In this document: positions 30,541 through 41,809 of the stretch, in pieces | How positions within the stretch are numbered: the first letter of the stretch is position 1 | Layout of the letters: every line of letters begins with the position of its first letter | Assembly: GCF_021608135.1 (NCBI RefSeq) | Contig: NZ_JAKIHL010000025.1 | Span: forward strand, 1 to 48,716 | Reading direction: 5' to 3' | Length of the DNA stretch: 48,716 bases | Origin: Microaerobacter geothermalis | GTDB lineage: Bacteria; Bacillota; Bacilli; DSM-22679 | Position numbers and translations under genes: made by a program | Notes under the pieces: model-generated | The model's input: the letters and a program-made list of their open reading frames with translations, nothing else | Databases searched by the model: none | Told to the model about the DNA's origin: nothing

Positions 30541-31216
30541 CCTTTATTGGCTTAAAACTTTTTCTATGGATCGGTGAAGGGCCATATTTATGTATTAGTC
30601 TGAGATGATCCGATGTTCCGTATCCTTTATGTTGATCAAATCCATATTGAGGATACAAGCTAGCATATTCAATCATGATTTGATCCCTGGTGGTTTTTGC
30701 CATAATTGATGCGGCAGCAATGGAGAAGCTTAATGAATCTCCCTTAATGATAGTCGTTTGATCTATCATTTTCATTTGAGAAGTTCTCAGTTCAGGTATT
30801 TTTACGCCATCTACCAAACAGTGTTCAGGTTTAACTTCAAGTGAAAGAACAGCCCTTCTCATGGCTTCATAGGTAGCCTGCAAAATATTATGTTCATCAA
30901 TATATTCCACACCTACAATCCCAAGTCCAATGGCCAAAGCATTTTCCTGAATATATACGGCCAATTCCTTTCGTTTTCTTTCTGAAAGTTGCTTAGAATC
31001 CTTAATTTCACGGGGATCAAATCCAGGCGGTAAGATGACCGCTGAAGCAACCACAGGACCGGCCAGAGGACCCCTGCCTGCCTCATCAACGCCGGCGATC
31101 AACCGGATTCCCTGATTCCATAAGATCTTCTCATACTCCCACATCTTTTCCAACCGTTCTTTTTCTTCCAATTTCTTTTTTTGTTGAAATAAATGACCAG
31201 AATTCTTATTAATCAT
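30521..31216 (-). CDS. rnhB: Ribonuclease HII
   Basis: 231 residues. IAGVDEAGRGPLAGPVVASA holds the DE...GRG catalytic set; LVDGVKIPEL gives the next Asp, and SIAAASIMAKTTRDQIM the family block; YGFDQHKGYGTSDH completes it. RNase HII removes ribonucleotides and RNA from DNA hybrids. The start overlaps the rbgA end by 8 nt. Confidence 0.95.
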   Translation of the reverse strand: MINKNSGHLFQQKKKLEEKERLEKMWEYEKILWNQGIRLIAGVDEAGRGPLAGPVVASAVILPPGFDPREIKDSKQLSERKRKELAVYIQENALAIGLGIVGVEYIDEHNILQATYEAMRRAVLSLEVKPEHCLVDGVKIPELRTSQMKMIDQTTIIKGDSLSFSIAAASIMAKTTRDQIMIEYASLYPQYGFDQHKGYGTSDHLRLIHKYGPSPIHRKSFKPIKELLAEL

Positions 31217-32087
31217 TCACTTCTACCTCTTCCAATGGTTGTGGGGGGAACTCAAGAGAAATCCTTCCCAGCTTACCGGAACGAAGTTCTCTTAAAACCA
31301 ACTCAGAGGCCTTCTCAAAATCAATGATCCCCCCCGGCATCAAACACCCTCTGTTTTTTCCAATCTGTTCCAATACTTCTGCCGGATCATCGGACAAAGC
31401 ATGAAGTCGATATCGTTTCATTAAATGATTAGGGTAATGTTTCATTAAGAACCTGCAAATATAGATAGCCACATCTTGATAATCAAGGATCTCGTCTTTT
31501 ATGGCTCCACTTGCTGCCAAACGGTAACCCACTTCCTGGTCTTCAAACTTGGGCCAGAGAATACCAGGCGTATCCAGGAGTTCCATTGACTTTCCCACCT
31601 TTACCCATTGCTGACCCTTGGTCACTGCAGGTCTGTCACCGGTCTGGGCTACATTTCTCTTTGAAAGACGATTAATTAATGAAGATTTCCCCACATTGGG
31701 AATCCCTAATATCATGGTCCTTACCGCTCTGGGTTTCATCCCCTTCTCGCTGCGTTTAGCCATGATAGGCTGAGCCAAGCCTGAACAAAGAGCGGGAATT
31801 TTTGAAACGCCCTTGCCTGATAATGAATCAATCGGCAAGGCCATGAAACCTAGCCTTTTGGAAAAAAAATGCACCCATTCGTCTGTTACTTTCTTATCTG
31901 ACAGGTCACTTTTATTTAACAAGATCAAACGGGGTTTATTTTTTATAATATCATCGATCATAGGATTCCGGCTTGATAGCGGAAGACGGGCATCCAGTAA
32001 TTCAATCACGACATCGATGAGTCCTAACTTTTCAGTAATCTGTCTTCGTGCTTTAGCCATATGGCCAGGAAACCACTGAATCGACAT
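31209..32087 (-). CDS. rbgA: Ribosome biogenesis GTPase RbgA (YlqF)
   Basis: 292 residues. Circularly permuted GTPase: LLNKSDLSDKK (G4) comes before LGIPNVGKSSLINRL (G1) and LLDTPGILWPKF (G3). MSIQWFPGHMAKARRQI is the family N-terminus. It matures the 50S subunit. GGAGGA is upstream of ATG 32087; it lies 14 nt after lepB. Confidence 0.97.
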   Translation of the reverse strand: MSIQWFPGHMAKARRQITEKLGLIDVVIELLDARLPLSSRNPMIDDIIKNKPRLILLNKSDLSDKKVTDEWVHFFSKRLGFMALPIDSLSGKGVSKIPALCSGLAQPIMAKRSEKGMKPRAVRTMILGIPNVGKSSLINRLSKRNVAQTGDRPAVTKGQQWVKVGKSMELLDTPGILWPKFEDQEVGYRLAASGAIKDEILDYQDVAIYICRFLMKHYPNHLMKRYRLHALSDDPAEVLEQIGKNRGCLMPGGIIDFEKASELVLRELRSGKLGRISLEFPPQPLEEVEVND

Positions 32088-32101
32088 AACATCTCCTCCA
32101 A

Positions 32102-32725
32102 TTAATCAGTTTTGGGAATGGAGTTGAGGAATGTAAATTGTTCGATTGGCCAAAAAACGATATCTGCACGGCCTACCACCCTTTCCTTGGGAATAGGACC
32201 AATCATCCGACTATCCTTACTGTTTCGCCGATTATCTCCCATCACAAAAATACTTCCTTCCGGAACGAAAACGGGTCCAAAATCACCAGTCAGAGGGAAT
32301 CCGTCTAATCGGGCTTGTTTTTTCTCAGGTTCTAAGTAGGGTTCATCCACTGGTTCGCCATTTACATACAGTTGGTCGTTTCTAACCTCTACTGTTTCTC
32401 CACCAAGGGCAATGACTCGTTTTATGTAATCCTTTTCAGGGGTTGCATGAAAAACAATAATATCCCCTTTTTTCGGTTCTCCAATAAGATAGATGAATTT
32501 ATTGACAATTAATCGCTCTCTGTCCTTCAAAGTTGGCATCATCGATTCTCCATCGACGACAAAGGGAGCAAACAAAAAAGATCGAATCAGGATTGCGAGA
32601 ACGACAGCAAAAGCCAATGCCTTCACCCATTCCCAGACTTCATTTTTAACTTTATTATTCCCTGCAACTTTAATTTCTTTTTTCTCTTCATTTTCATGAT
32701 TATTTGCGGAAGTATAATCGTTCAT
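32102..32725 (-). CDS. lepB: Signal peptidase I
   Basis: 207 residues from ATG 32725 (GGGAGG 7 nt upstream). After a charged N-terminus one membrane helix (WVKALAFAVVLAILIRSFLF) is followed by FVVDGESMMPTL (catalytic Ser), DYIKRVIALGGETV (catalytic Lys) and FVMGDNRRNSKDSR. It cleaves signal peptides at the outer face of the membrane. Confidence 0.95.
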   Translation of the reverse strand: MNDYTSANNHENEEKKEIKVAGNNKVKNEVWEWVKALAFAVVLAILIRSFLFAPFVVDGESMMPTLKDRERLIVNKFIYLIGEPKKGDIIVFHATPEKDYIKRVIALGGETVEVRNDQLYVNGEPVDEPYLEPEKKQARLDGFPLTGDFGPVFVPEGSIFVMGDNRRNSKDSRMIGPIPKERVVGRADIVFWPIEQFTFLNSIPKTD

Positions 32726-32750
32726 AAACTTTCCTCCCAATGATATATGC

Positions 32751-32770
32751 AAAAAGGGACTTGTCTCCAA
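32751..32770 (-). terminator. Terminator of rplS
   Basis: Minus strand GGGCTTG-GAGA-CAAGTCC (32773-32756) followed by CTTTTTGC. It lies in the lepB leader, so lepB is partly insulated from rplS. Confidence 0.8.
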
Positions 32771-32785
32771 GCCCCCAATTGTTTC

Positions 32786-33133
32786 TTATCGACGCACTTC
32801 TTTAATACGCGCAGCCTTACCACGAAGATTCCGTAAATAGTACAGCTTCGCCCGGCGAACTTTCCCGTGTCGAACCACTTCAATTTTATCAATCTTGGGA
32901 GAGTGAAGTGGAAAAGTGCGCTCTACTCCCACACCGTAAGAGATCTTACGGACAATAAAAGTCTCGCTTAATCCGCTTCCTCTGCGACGAATCACCGTTC
33001 CTTCAAAAACCTGGATACGTTCGCGCTGTCCTTCAATAACCTTTACGTGAACACGAACAGTATCTCCAGGACGAAAGTCAGGAATATCCTTCTTTAACTG
33101 TTCCTGTCCAATTTGACGAATAATTTCTTGCAT
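32786..33133 (-). CDS. rplS: Ribosomal protein L19
   Basis: 115 residues from ATG 33133 (GGAGGG upstream); a longer frame enters the leader. [35 protein letters not shown] and [20 protein letters not shown] are typical L19. It has its own promoter and leader. Confidence 0.98.
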   Translation of the reverse strand: MQEIIRQIGQEQLKKDIPDFRPGDTVRVHVKVIEGQRERIQVFEGTVIRRRGSGLSETFIVRKISYGVGVERTFPLHSPKIDKIEVVRHGKVRRAKLYYLRNLRGKAARIKEVRR

Positions 33134-33343
33134 GAAGTTCCCTCCTTCCACACAAACGTTCATACCAATACGGATGCCAGAGATCAGAAGCCAAAGGTCA
33201 GCACAGGATATAAAATACTTCATCCTGACATATTTCCGGTTACATCGCCCTGATACACTGACTTCAGGTAAGGTAGAGGACCGTCGTTTTCACAGGCGAA
33301 ATGCCACAAAAAGAATTCTATCATACATAATGGGTAAACTCAA
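33134..33343 (-). promoter_or_regulatory. rplS promoter and probable L19 leader RNA
   Basis: TTGAGT (33343-33338), 17 bp, TAGAAT (33320-33315) form a promoter. The remaining ~170-nt leader is non-coding and structured, with TCGCCTGTGAAAACGACGG and TATCAGGGCGATGTAACCGG segments. Firmicutes often have an autoregulatory L19 leader at this place; the assignment is by position and structure, and the sequence match to the Rfam model is not tested. Confidence 0.55.
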
Positions 33344-33383
33344 TATTTTTGGAAGCTTTTATTTGTATCGCATTTTTATCAGC

Positions 33384-34127
33384 TTATCTCTCGTTCTCCT
33401 CGTTTATAACTTCCTCTAAAAGTCTTGTCATTTCAGGGTCTAAATCTGCTTTTTGCAATAAATCAGGTCTTCTATGTAATGTTCGCCTTAAGGATTCCTT
33501 TTTTCTCCATCTATCAATTAACCCATGGTTGCCTGAGATCAGCACTTTCGGTACTACCCACCCTCTGAAATTATAGGGTCTGGTGTACTGGGGATACTCA
33601 AGGAATCCATGCTGAAAGGAATCGGTTAAAGCAGAATTTTCATTTCCCAGCACACCAGGTACTAGCCGAACGAGGCTGTCTATCACAACCATTGCGGGCA
33701 ACTCTCCTCCAGTAAGGACATAATCTCCTATGGAGATTTCGTCGGTGACGAGATGCTGTCGTATCCGCTCATCATATCCCTCGTAATGTCCGCAGATAAA
33801 AATAAGATGCTTTTCTTTCGAAAGAATTTCCGCCTTTTTCTGAGAAAACATCTCTCCCTGGGGACACATCAAAATAACCCTGGGAGACGAAGTGGCATCC
33901 TCCAAAAGATGTTCAACTGCCCGAAAAATGGGATCAGGTTTTAATACCATTCCTCCCCCACCGCCATATGGGTAATCATCTACCGTTCTATGTTTATTCT
34001 CTGAAAAATCGCGGAAATTAGTAATGCGAAAAGAAACCAATCCCTTTTCCTCAGCCTTACCCAAGATGCTGGAACTCAATACACCAGCAAACATTTCGGG
34101 AAATAATGTCAGAATATCAATCTTCAC
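33384..34127 (-). CDS. trmD: tRNA (guanine-37-N1)-methyltransferase
   Basis: 247 residues from GTG 34127, chosen by GGAG upstream and the family start [37 protein letters not shown] and [17 protein letters not shown] form the SPOUT-knot SAM site. It methylates G37 of tRNAs. Confidence 0.97.
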   Translation of the reverse strand: MKIDILTLFPEMFAGVLSSSILGKAEEKGLVSFRITNFRDFSENKHRTVDDYPYGGGGGMVLKPDPIFRAVEHLLEDATSSPRVILMCPQGEMFSQKKAEILSKEKHLIFICGHYEGYDERIRQHLVTDEISIGDYVLTGGELPAMVVIDSLVRLVPGVLGNENSALTDSFQHGFLEYPQYTRPYNFRGWVVPKVLISGNHGLIDRWRKKESLRRTLHRRPDLLQKADLDPEMTRLLEEVINEENER

Positions 34128-34146
34128 AGTTTTCCACTCCAATAGA

Positions 34147-34662
34147 TTAAATCAATCCTGGGATCAAATAAACTTTAATGACTTTCCGTTCCAAATCAAC
34201 GTTCTTCACCACGTCATCGATATAGGGGATAAGGATATCTTTTCCCTTTTCCGGTTTGACAACCCAAACGTCGTTTGCCCCAGGAGTCAAAATTTCCTTC
34301 ACCTGACCAAGATAAGCACCATCTGTGGTAAATACTTTGCAACCAATAATATCTTGAAAATAGTACTCACCTTCAGGCAATGGCTCTCTGTCTTCTTCAG
34401 ATACTTTTAGAACGCCTCCTTTGAACCTTTCTACATCATTGATCGAGTTCAACTCTTTAAATTTGATAATATGGAACTGCTTATGTTCTCGATGGGAACT
34501 GACTTGAAGGGGAATAATTTCCTCTTTATCAGAAAATGTTAAAAAAAGGGTCTGCCCCTTTTTAAAACGCTTTTCAGGAAAATCTGTGGAGGATATGACC
34601 CTGACTTCTCCTTTGATCCCATGGGTGTTCACAACTTTTCCCACATTGTACATTTTTGACAT
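34147..34662 (-). CDS. rimM: 16S rRNA processing protein RimM
   Basis: 171 residues. [18 protein letters not shown] is the family N-terminus; the C-terminal PRC-barrel has [20 protein letters not shown] and NDVWVVKP. It binds S19 and helps 30S maturation. ATG 34662 with GGAAG upstream; ATG 34653 is possible. Confidence 0.95.
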   Translation of the reverse strand: MSKMYNVGKVVNTHGIKGEVRVISSTDFPEKRFKKGQTLFLTFSDKEEIIPLQVSSHREHKQFHIIKFKELNSINDVERFKGGVLKVSEEDREPLPEGEYYFQDIIGCKVFTTDGAYLGQVKEILTPGANDVWVVKPEKGKDILIPYIDDVVKNVDLERKVIKVYLIPGLI

Positions 34663-34767
34663 CCTTAATCACTTCCCAAGTTGGTCTGTCGTTAAATGGA
34701 TGACTCCTTACGTGTAATCAGATTTTCACTTATGTCGTTTAATTATACGATAGAGAGTAGATATGAG

Positions 34768-34797
34768 GGAAAAAGGTTGAGGAAATCCCCAACCTTA
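34768..34797 (-). terminator. Terminator after khpA
   Basis: Minus strand AAGGTTG (34796-34790) pairs with CAACCTT (34779-34773), extended by GGG/TCC pairs, followed by TTTCCC. It overlaps the khpA stop. Confidence 0.75.
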
Positions 34798-35022
34798 GCT
34801 AATTTCAACAATGACTTTTTTGTTTTCTTTTGCTGCTGCAGCACTGACAACGGTGCGGATCGCTTTTGCAATTCTCCCCTGTTTTCCGATCACCTTTCCC
34901 ATGTCATCGGAATTTACGGAAAGTTCATAGACGATATAGCGATCCTTTTCTATTTCCTGTACACGAACATCCTCAGGGTGATCGACTAAAGATTTTGCAA
35001 TCACTTCAACCAATTCTTTCAT
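34795..35022 (-). CDS. khpA: KH-domain RNA-binding protein KhpA (YlqC)
   Basis: 75 residues, a single type II KH domain: YELSVNSDDMGKVIGKQGRI has the GxxG loop (GKQG). KhpA pairs with KhpB/Jag and binds RNA. GGAGG precedes the ATG; it lies 24 nt after rpsP. Confidence 0.93.
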   Translation of the reverse strand: MKELVEVIAKSLVDHPEDVRVQEIEKDRYIVYELSVNSDDMGKVIGKQGRIAKAIRTVVSAAAAKENKKVIVEIS

Positions 35023-35046
35023 GGTATGGCCTCCTTTTAACGGGCA

Positions 35047-35319
35047 CTATTTCTGCTTAGATTCGTGTACTTTTTTTAGTATACCAACTTGTCTAAACAA
35101 GCTGCGAACGGTATCGGAAGGCTGCGCACCATTTTGAATCCACTGAATGGCTTTTTCCTCATCGATGTGAACTTCTGCAGGTTGAGCTACCGGATTATAA
35201 GTTCCGATTTCATCGATGAAACGCCCATCCCTTGGAGAACGGGAATCAGCAACAACTACACGATAAAATGGATTTTTATGAGCTCCCATACGCTTTAAAC
35301 GAATTTTTACTGCCATGTT
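35047..35319 (-). CDS. rpsP: Ribosomal protein S16
   Basis: 90 residues from ATG 35319 (AGGAGGTG upstream; six extra codons in the longer frame are the leader). [20 protein letters not shown] and [20 protein letters not shown] identify S16. Confidence 0.98.
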   Translation of the reverse strand, partial: NMAVKIRLKRMGAHKNPFYRVVVADSRSPRDGRFIDEIGTYNPVAQPAEVHIDEEKAIQWIQNGAQPSDTVRSLFRQVGILKKVHESKQK

Positions 35320-35340
35320 GTATTCACCTCCTAACAAAAT

Positions 35341-36690
35341 TTACGGCAAAAAGGGAAATTTAAACCCCTTTTTCTTTTTCTTTCCTTTTTGCGCCATTTG
35401 ACCAAACTGCTTCATCATTTTTCGCATATCTTCAAATTGCTTCAAGAGACGATTCACATCTTGGATCGATGTTCCGCTCCCCTTCGCAATGCGGCGCCTT
35501 CTACTGGAATTAATGATTTCAGGCTTTTGCTTCTCTTCCTTGGTCATAGAACGGATGATTCCCTCTATTCTGGCAAGCTGTTTCTCATCAACCTGCATAT
35601 CCTTTAAACCCTTTACCTTGTTCATACCGGGCATCATACCGAGCAGTTCATCCAGCGGTCCCATCTTTTTGACCTGTTCCATTTGATTTAAAAAATCTTC
35701 GAAAGTAAACTCGGCTTTGCGGATTTTGCGCTCCAATTCTTTTGCTTTTTCTGCGTCAATGTTGGCTTGGGCCTTCTCAATGAGGGTGAGGACATCACCC
35801 ATCCCCAAAATCCGGGAAGCCATTCGATCGGGATAAAAGGGCTCCAGTGCATCCAGCTTTTCTCCCATTCCGGCAAATTTTATGGGAGTTCCTGTTACAG
35901 CTTTCACAGACAGTGCCGCTCCGCCACGGGTATCACCATCCAACTTCGTTAAAATCACTCCGGTGATTTCCAATTGATTGTTAAAGCTTTCTGCCACATT
36001 AACGGCATCCTGACCGGTCATGGCATCCACAACCAGCAGAATTTCGTCCGGTTTGGTTACTTCTTTAATCTGCTTCAATTCATCCATTAACGCTTCGTCT
36101 ATATGAAGGCGGCCGGCGGTATCGATTAAGACGTAATCCAAATGTTGTGCCTTAGCATATTCAATGGCTCCCCTGGCTATATCCACAGGGCTTGTCTTAT
36201 CACCCATGGTAAATACGGGTGCTTTTATTTGCTCCCCAAGGACTTGAAGCTGCTTTATGGCCGCGGGGCGATAAATGTCTCCTGCTACCAATAACGGATG
36301 GCGGTTTTGTTTCTGAAGATATTTAGCTAATTTTCCGGTAGTTGTGGTTTTCCCTGCACCCTGCAGCCCGACCATCATGACCACGGTAGGGGGCTTTGAA
36401 GAAAGGGCAATCTTGCTTTGTGTCCCTCCCATCAGCTGAGTCAATTCATCATTTACCACTTTAATAACTTGCTGTCCCGGGGTTAAACTCTTAAGGACTT
36501 CCTTTCCAATTGCCTTTTCCTTTACCTTATTCACAAAATCCTTTACTACTTTAAAATTAACGTCTGCTTCCAATAGGGCAAGGCGAACTTCCCTCATGGC
36601 TTCATTAACATCTGATTCGGACACTTTTCCTTTTCCACGAAGCTTATTAAAGGTTTCCTGCAGTCGACTTGATAATCCTTCAAAAGCCAT
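35341..36690 (-). CDS. ffh: Signal recognition particle GTPase Ffh
   Basis: 449 residues. N-domain, then G-domain with GLQGAGKTTTTGKLA, DTAGRLHIDEALM and TKLDGDTRGG; the M-domain has GSGTSIQDVNRLLKQFEDMR and a methionine-rich tail. It binds signal sequences and 4.5S/6S-type RNA and docks to FtsY. Co-transcribed with ylxM. Confidence 0.98.
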   Translation of the reverse strand: MAFEGLSSRLQETFNKLRGKGKVSESDVNEAMREVRLALLEADVNFKVVKDFVNKVKEKAIGKEVLKSLTPGQQVIKVVNDELTQLMGGTQSKIALSSKPPTVVMMVGLQGAGKTTTTGKLAKYLQKQNRHPLLVAGDIYRPAAIKQLQVLGEQIKAPVFTMGDKTSPVDIARGAIEYAKAQHLDYVLIDTAGRLHIDEALMDELKQIKEVTKPDEILLVVDAMTGQDAVNVAESFNNQLEITGVILTKLDGDTRGGAALSVKAVTGTPIKFAGMGEKLDALEPFYPDRMASRILGMGDVLTLIEKAQANIDAEKAKELERKIRKAEFTFEDFLNQMEQVKKMGPLDELLGMMPGMNKVKGLKDMQVDEKQLARIEGIIRSMTKEEKQKPEIINSSRRRRIAKGSGTSIQDVNRLLKQFEDMRKMMKQFGQMAQKGKKKKKGFKFPFLP

Positions 36691-36703
36691 TCTTGTTCAC
36701 CCC

Positions 36704-37036
36704 CTACTCTAATTCCTTCAACTGGCTAAGCCATTCCATAGCGGGATTTTTTTCCCTAATATGTTTTGTCAAATATTGCTGCAACTGCTTTAGAATTTCT
36801 TGTCTTTTCTGCCCTTTAGCGAAAAGCTTCAGCTTATCCTCATATTCTTCAAGGACATGTTCCGCTTTCTTAATATGCTCATAAACTCCCTGACGGGTAA
36901 TTTCAAATTCCTCGGCGATTTCACCTAAAGAATAATTGTCATGATAATACAATTCCAGAAAAAGCTTCTGCTTTTCAGTGAGAAGAGGGTGATAGTAATC
37001 ATATAACAGATTGATTCGATTGGTTTTTTCCAGCAT
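36704..37036 (-). CDS. ylxM: YlxM, SRP-associated HTH protein
   Basis: 110 residues from ATG 37036 (GGGTGAT 4 nt upstream). LLTEKQKLFLELYYHDNYSL and GEIAEEFEITRQGVYEHIKK form a sigma-4-like HTH. YlxM associates with SRP. It lies just before ffh. Confidence 0.95.
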   Translation of the reverse strand: MLEKTNRINLLYDYYHPLLTEKQKLFLELYYHDNYSLGEIAEEFEITRQGVYEHIKKAEHVLEEYEDKLKLFAKGQKRQEILKQLQQYLTKHIREKNPAMEWLSQLKELE

Positions 37037-37086
37037 GGATATCACCCACTAAATAGGTGTAAAGGTAAATCACTTTACAGGAACAT

Positions 37087-37115
37087 ATATTATCTGATAC
37101 GCAAGACATTGTCAA
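37087..37115 (-). promoter_or_regulatory. Sigma-A promoter of ylxM-ffh
   Basis: TTGACA (37115-37110), 17 bp, TAATAT (37092-37087). It lies right after the ftsY stop, so ylxM-ffh-rpsP can be made independently of smc-ftsY. Confidence 0.85.
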
Positions 37116-37121
37116 GTTGTT

Positions 37122-38081
37122 TTATTTTTGCTCTTGTTTCTGTTCCAGCAAATCTCCAAAAATAGCAAGTACAAATTGTTCAGGATCAAAGGGCTGAAGA
37201 TCATCCATTTTCTCACCAAGCCCAACAAATTTAACCGGTATATTTAGTTCATTGCGGATGGCAATAACAATCCCGCCCTTTGCCGTACCATCCAGTTTTG
37301 TCAATATAATTCCTGTTAAACCGGCAGCTTCACTGAAAGCCTTTGCCTGGGAAAGGGCATTTTGTCCAGTGGTTGCATCCAAAACAAGCAAAACCTCATG
37401 GGGCCCGTCGGGAACCTCCCGTTTTATCACCCGATAAACCTTATTCAATTCTTCCATCAAATTCACTTTGTTTTGCAGACGACCGGCTGTATCACAAAGA
37501 AGAATATCGGCGTTTCTCGATTTGGCTGCCTGGATGGAATCGTAGACGACCGCTGCCGGATCAGCCCCTGACTGATGTCGAATCACATCAACTCCCACTC
37601 GGTTTCCCCATATCTCCAACTGTTCAATGGCGCCAGCTCTAAAAGTGTCCCCAGCGGCCAATAAAACTTTCTTTCCCTGCTGCTTAAACATATGGGCCAT
37701 CTTGCCGATAGTGGTTGTTTTCCCAACACCATTTACTCCGACGAACATGATGAGCGTTAAACCGTTTGGATTGATATTGAGACTCAAATCCTCATCTTCT
37801 TTTTTTAGCAGCTGAATAATTTTCTCAGAAAGAATTGGTCTTAACTCAGAAGCATCCTCTAGTTTACGAGCCTTCACTTCCTGTCGAAGCTCGTCCACCA
37901 ATTCCATGACAGTTTTTACCCCAACATCAGAGGCAATCAGAATTTCTTCCAATTCTTCATAAAATTCTTCATCAATTTTCTTGTAGCGGAAAACCAACTC
38001 CTCCACTTTTTCAACCAGTGCATTTCTTGTTTTGCTTAGTCCTTCTTTAAATTTTGAGGTGATTTTTTTGAAAAAACTCAT
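37122..38081 (-). CDS. ftsY: SRP receptor FtsY
   Basis: 319 residues from ATG 38081 (GGAGG 7 nt upstream). Short N-terminus, [19 protein letters not shown], then GTPase motifs [27 protein letters not shown] and [10 protein letters not shown]. It lacks the acidic A-domain, as in Bacillus. Confidence 0.97.
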   Translation of the reverse strand: MSFFKKITSKFKEGLSKTRNALVEKVEELVFRYKKIDEEFYEELEEILIASDVGVKTVMELVDELRQEVKARKLEDASELRPILSEKIIQLLKKEDEDLSLNINPNGLTLIMFVGVNGVGKTTTIGKMAHMFKQQGKKVLLAAGDTFRAGAIEQLEIWGNRVGVDVIRHQSGADPAAVVYDSIQAAKSRNADILLCDTAGRLQNKVNLMEELNKVYRVIKREVPDGPHEVLLVLDATTGQNALSQAKAFSEAAGLTGIILTKLDGTAKGGIVIAIRNELNIPVKFVGLGEKMDDLQPFDPEQFVLAIFGDLLEQKQEQK

Positions 38082-38145
38082 TTCCATTCCTCCATCATAG
38101 GCTTTTAGGTATGATTAGGTTTACGTCATAAGTGTAAGCATTTTT

Positions 38146-41100
38146 TTATGCAGAGATAATTCTTTCCTTTTCCTCCAATTTAACCGATACCAGGGATGAA
38201 ACACCGGACTCCTGCATGGTGACGCCATATAAAACATCCGCTTCCTCCATGGTCCCCTTTCGATGAGTAACAACAATAAATTGGGTTTGTCCGCTAAATT
38301 CCCTTAAATATTCAGCAAAACGGCTGACATTGGCTTCATCCAGGGCAGCTTCCACTTCATCCAATACACAAAAAGGAACGGGCTTCACCTTCAGGATGGC
38401 AAACAACAACGCAATTGCGGTTAACGCCCTCTCTCCACCTGACAGAAGGGCCAAGTTCTGAAGCTTCTTACCTGGAGGTTGGGCAACAATATCAATCCCG
38501 GTTTCCAATAAATTGTCGGGGTCAGATAGTAACAAATCCGCCGTACCGCCTCCAAAAAGCTGGGCAAAAACCTGTTGAAACTGCTCTTTGATCAGATAAA
38601 AGGTCTCCATAAACCTTTTTGACATTTCTTCATCTATTTCTCGAAGAACCTGATACAGCATTTTCTTCGCTTCCAATAGATCGTCCCTCTGGGTGGTAAG
38701 AAATTGATATCTTTCGCTTACCCTTTCAAATTCCTCAATGGCTCCCAAATTCACCTCTCCCAATTGCTGCAGTTCATATTTTAATTGAGATACCTTTTTT
38801 TTGGTCAATGCGACATCTTCAACTTTTGGGTATCTATTCTTAGCCATCTCATAAGTTAATCCATATTCTTCACGAAGGTTTTCCAATAGATTATCCAATT
38901 CCACTTCATATCGATTCGCTTTTACTTCGCTATCGTGAAGTTTTTCTTCTATTTTGCGCAATTCTCTTCTACAGCTCTTGACTTCCCCTTCTTCTCCGTC
39001 AATCTGACGCAGAATCGTAGTACGGGTTTGCTTTTGCTGATTTAATTCCTGTTCTATGTTCATTTTATGTTCTCTATCCTGCTTCAAATGGGTCTTTAAT
39101 TCTTCAATCTGCTTTTCATGTTCCAAAATGGACCGTTTATATTTCTCGCTTACTTCCTTTGCTTCTCTCATTTCAGTTAAAATATGTTCCTTCTCCTGAA
39201 GCAAACGAGCATAATCGCTATCCAGCTGTTCCTTTACTTTAGCTGTTTCGGCATACTTAATTTTCAGATCGGTTATTTTTTCTTTTTTCTCCTCCAGTAT
39301 GCCCTCAGACTCTTTCCGCTTTTCTTCCAGCATCTCGATATTTTTTTTAATTTGAACTTCTTCTTCTACTTTTTCCTGCAGTTGCCCTTCCAGTTGTTCT
39401 TTTCTTTTCAAAAGGTCATCCTTTTCCATGTGGAAGCCGTCAATCTCCATATGAAGAAGTTGAATCCGCTCTTGTACATTTTTAATGGAAATTTCAACTT
39501 CCCTTTGTTTGGAGATCTCATCCCTTTCCTTCATTCGCAGGGACTCACCTTCCGAGCGCAATTCTTCTTGCTGCTTTTCTTTTTCGGAAAGGAGTTGGGA
39601 TAACTGCAGGATTGCATGGCCTAATTCTATTTCTTCTTCTTCGAGACCCTTCAACTCTGCCTGGATCTGTTCAATTTCCCTTTTTCTTCCCAATAGATTG
39701 ACCGATTTTTGTTTGGAAAAACCTCCGGTCATGGAACCACCAGGATTGACTACATCTCCATCCAAAGTCACGATACGGAAACGATAACCGGTTTTCCAGG
39801 CCAACCTGTTCGCATCTTCCAAGGTTTTCGTAACCAGAACTAACCCAAGTAAATGGGTGATCACATCGTGATAGATTTCTTTATATTTGATCAAGTGGCT
39901 GGCTATGCCTACAAATCCGGGCTCGTCCTTCAATTTCCTGTATTGTTCCTGAGGCATTTCTCTCCCTTTCATTACATCCATGGGCAAAAAGGTAGCCCGT
40001 CCGAACTGATTCTTCTTTAGAAAGGATATGGCCTCTCTTCCTGCCGCCTCATCGATTACGACAATATGTTGAAGGGCTCCGCCAAGGGCAGTTTCTATCG
40101 CTGTTTCATAAGGTTTCGGCACATGAATCAGTTCGGCAATGGCGCCTTCAATACCACTCAGTGGATGATTCCGGGCTTTCAGTACTTCCTTGACTCCCTG
40201 GAAGAACCCGGAGAAATCTGCTTCCATCTCTTCCAATACTTCTTTCCGGGAACGAAGGGTATGAATCCGTTGCTGCACTCTCTTTAGTTCTGTTCTTTTT
40301 TCCTCCAGGGTCATGGTAATCTCTCTGGCGTGGGCAACAATCTTTTTGTATTGATCAATACACTGTTCCAACTGGGCTGAAAGGGCCTTGATCTGAAAGT
40401 CTACTTCCTTTGCCTGTTTCTCCAGGGAAGCTGCCTCTCCATTTAGATGATGGATATCCTGGCTAATTTTCTCTTCCTTTCTTTCGATTGAGGCAACCTG
40501 CTGCTCACAGTTGCGAATATCATTGCGGGTTGAGGCAATAGTATTCAAGCATTCGATGTAGTTGGTTTTTAATTCTTCCAATTCTCCCGTCAGGTTGCTT
40601 GTATAGGAATGAAGAAGTTCTTCTTCATGCTGCATTCGTTTATTTAACTGTTCCAGATCATCTTTAACTCTTTCGCTTGCATCCTGCGTCTCTTTTGTTT
40701 TCATCTCAGCAGCGGAAAGCTGATCGGTCAATCGTAAAATACGTTGGCTTACTTCCTCAATTTGTCGGGAATAATGCTTGATTCCCTCCTTAAATACTTC
40801 CTGCTGTCCTTCTTTTTTTTCTACCCATTGGCTGATTTCCAGCAATTTTTTTTGATTCTCTTCCACCTGATTTTCCAGCTTTTGCAATTCATGGCGAAGG
40901 GATTCCACATGAGCCTCTTTTTGCTGAAGTTGGGTGGATTTCAATATTTGTTCTTCCTGCAGAAGAGAAACAGCCTTTGTTGACTGTTCCAATTTTTGGT
41001 TGACATCTTCAATCATATAAACATAGAGGGAAATATCTTTTTCAGTCAGTTCCTTTTTTATGCTTTTATATGTTTGAGCTTCTTCTGCCTGAATCTGCAA

Positions 41101-41712
41101 GGGCTCTATCTGTTCCTCAAGGTCTGCGATAATATCCAGGATACGCAACAGATTTTGCTCCGTATCTTCCAGTTTTCGCAGGGCTTCTTTTTTCCGGGTT
41201 TTAAATTTTACAATCCCCGCCGCTTCTTCAAAAATTCCCCGGCGATCCTCAGATTTCGTGCTTAATATTTCTTCGATCCGTCCCTGTCCTATGATGGAAT
41301 AGGCTTCTTTTCCCACTCCTGTATCCATAAACAGCTCGGTGATATCCTTTAATCGACAGGTTTGGCGATTAATCATATATTCGCTTTCTCCAGAGCGATA
41401 AACCCTTCTGGTTACCGTCACTTCAGTGTAGTCCACATCCAAGGATTGATCGGTATTATCCAGAGTCAGGGATACTTCACAATAGTTCACCGGCTTCCGT
41501 TGCTCACTTCCGGCAAAAATAACGTCTTCCATTTTGGACCCGCGAAGGGATTTTGCACTTTGTTCTCCCAAAACCCAGCGAATGCCATCGGAGATATTGC
41601 TCTTGCCGCTGCCGTTGGGGCCTACCACAGCCGTGATCCCTGGAACAAACTCTAATTCTGTTCGATCTGCAAATGATTTAAAGCCAAATAACTCAATACG
41701 CTTGAGGTACAA
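38146..41712 (-). CDS. smc: Chromosome segregation protein SMC
   Basis: 1188 residues, the usual length, from TTG 41712 (GGAGGT 10 nt upstream). Walker [10 protein letters not shown] (31-39), two long coiled coils around a hinge (about 500-680, [26 protein letters not shown]), C-terminal signature [17 protein letters not shown] and Walker [16 protein letters not shown]. It forms the condensin core with ScpA/B. Confidence 0.98.
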   Translation of the reverse strand: MYLKRIELFGFKSFADRTELEFVPGITAVVGPNGSGKSNISDGIRWVLGEQSAKSLRGSKMEDVIFAGSEQRKPVNYCEVSLTLDNTDQSLDVDYTEVTVTRRVYRSGESEYMINRQTCRLKDITELFMDTGVGKEAYSIIGQGRIEEILSTKSEDRRGIFEEAAGIVKFKTRKKEALRKLEDTEQNLLRILDIIADLEEQIEPLQIQAEEAQTYKSIKKELTEKDISLYVYMIEDVNQKLEQSTKAVSLLQEEQILKSTQLQQKEAHVESLRHELQKLENQVEENQKKLLEISQWVEKKEGQQEVFKEGIKHYSRQIEEVSQRILRLTDQLSAAEMKTKETQDASERVKDDLEQLNKRMQHEEELLHSYTSNLTGELEELKTNYIECLNTIASTRNDIRNCEQQVASIERKEEKISQDIHHLNGEAASLEKQAKEVDFQIKALSAQLEQCIDQYKKIVAHAREITMTLEEKRTELKRVQQRIHTLRSRKEVLEEMEADFSGFFQGVKEVLKARNHPLSGIEGAIAELIHVPKPYETAIETALGGALQHIVVIDEAAGREAISFLKKNQFGRATFLPMDVMKGREMPQEQYRKLKDEPGFVGIASHLIKYKEIYHDVITHLLGLVLVTKTLEDANRLAWKTGYRFRIVTLDGDVVNPGGSMTGGFSKQKSVNLLGRKREIEQIQAELKGLEEEEIELGHAILQLSQLLSEKEKQQEELRSEGESLRMKERDEISKQREVEISIKNVQERIQLLHMEIDGFHMEKDDLLKRKEQLEGQLQEKVEEEVQIKKNIEMLEEKRKESEGILEEKKEKITDLKIKYAETAKVKEQLDSDYARLLQEKEHILTEMREAKEVSEKYKRSILEHEKQIEELKTHLKQDREHKMNIEQELNQQKQTRTTILRQIDGEEGEVKSCRRELRKIEEKLHDSEVKANRYEVELDNLLENLREEYGLTYEMAKNRYPKVEDVALTKKKVSQLKYELQQLGEVNLGAIEEFERVSERYQFLTTQRDDLLEAKKMLYQVLREIDEEMSKRFMETFYLIKEQFQQVFAQLFGGGTADLLLSDPDNLLETGIDIVAQPPGKKLQNLALLSGGERALTAIALLFAILKVKPVPFCVLDEVEAALDEANVSRFAEYLREFSGQTQFIVVTHRKGTMEEADVLYGVTMQESGVSSLVSVKLEEKERIISA

Positions 41713-41771
41713 GTTGAGGCCACCTCCTTAACACAATCCATTATAACTGAATCAACCTGATGATGGTAATC

Positions 41772-41809
41772 AAAAAAGAAGCTAAGCCAATAACTGCACC
41801 ATTAGCTTC
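41772..41809 (-). terminator. Terminator between the smc-distal genes and smc
   Basis: Minus strand GAAGCTAA (41809-41802) pairs with TTAGCTTC (41785-41778), followed by six T residues (41777-41772). It overlaps the end of the histidine-phosphatase stub, so smc needs its own promoter or readthrough. Confidence 0.8.
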
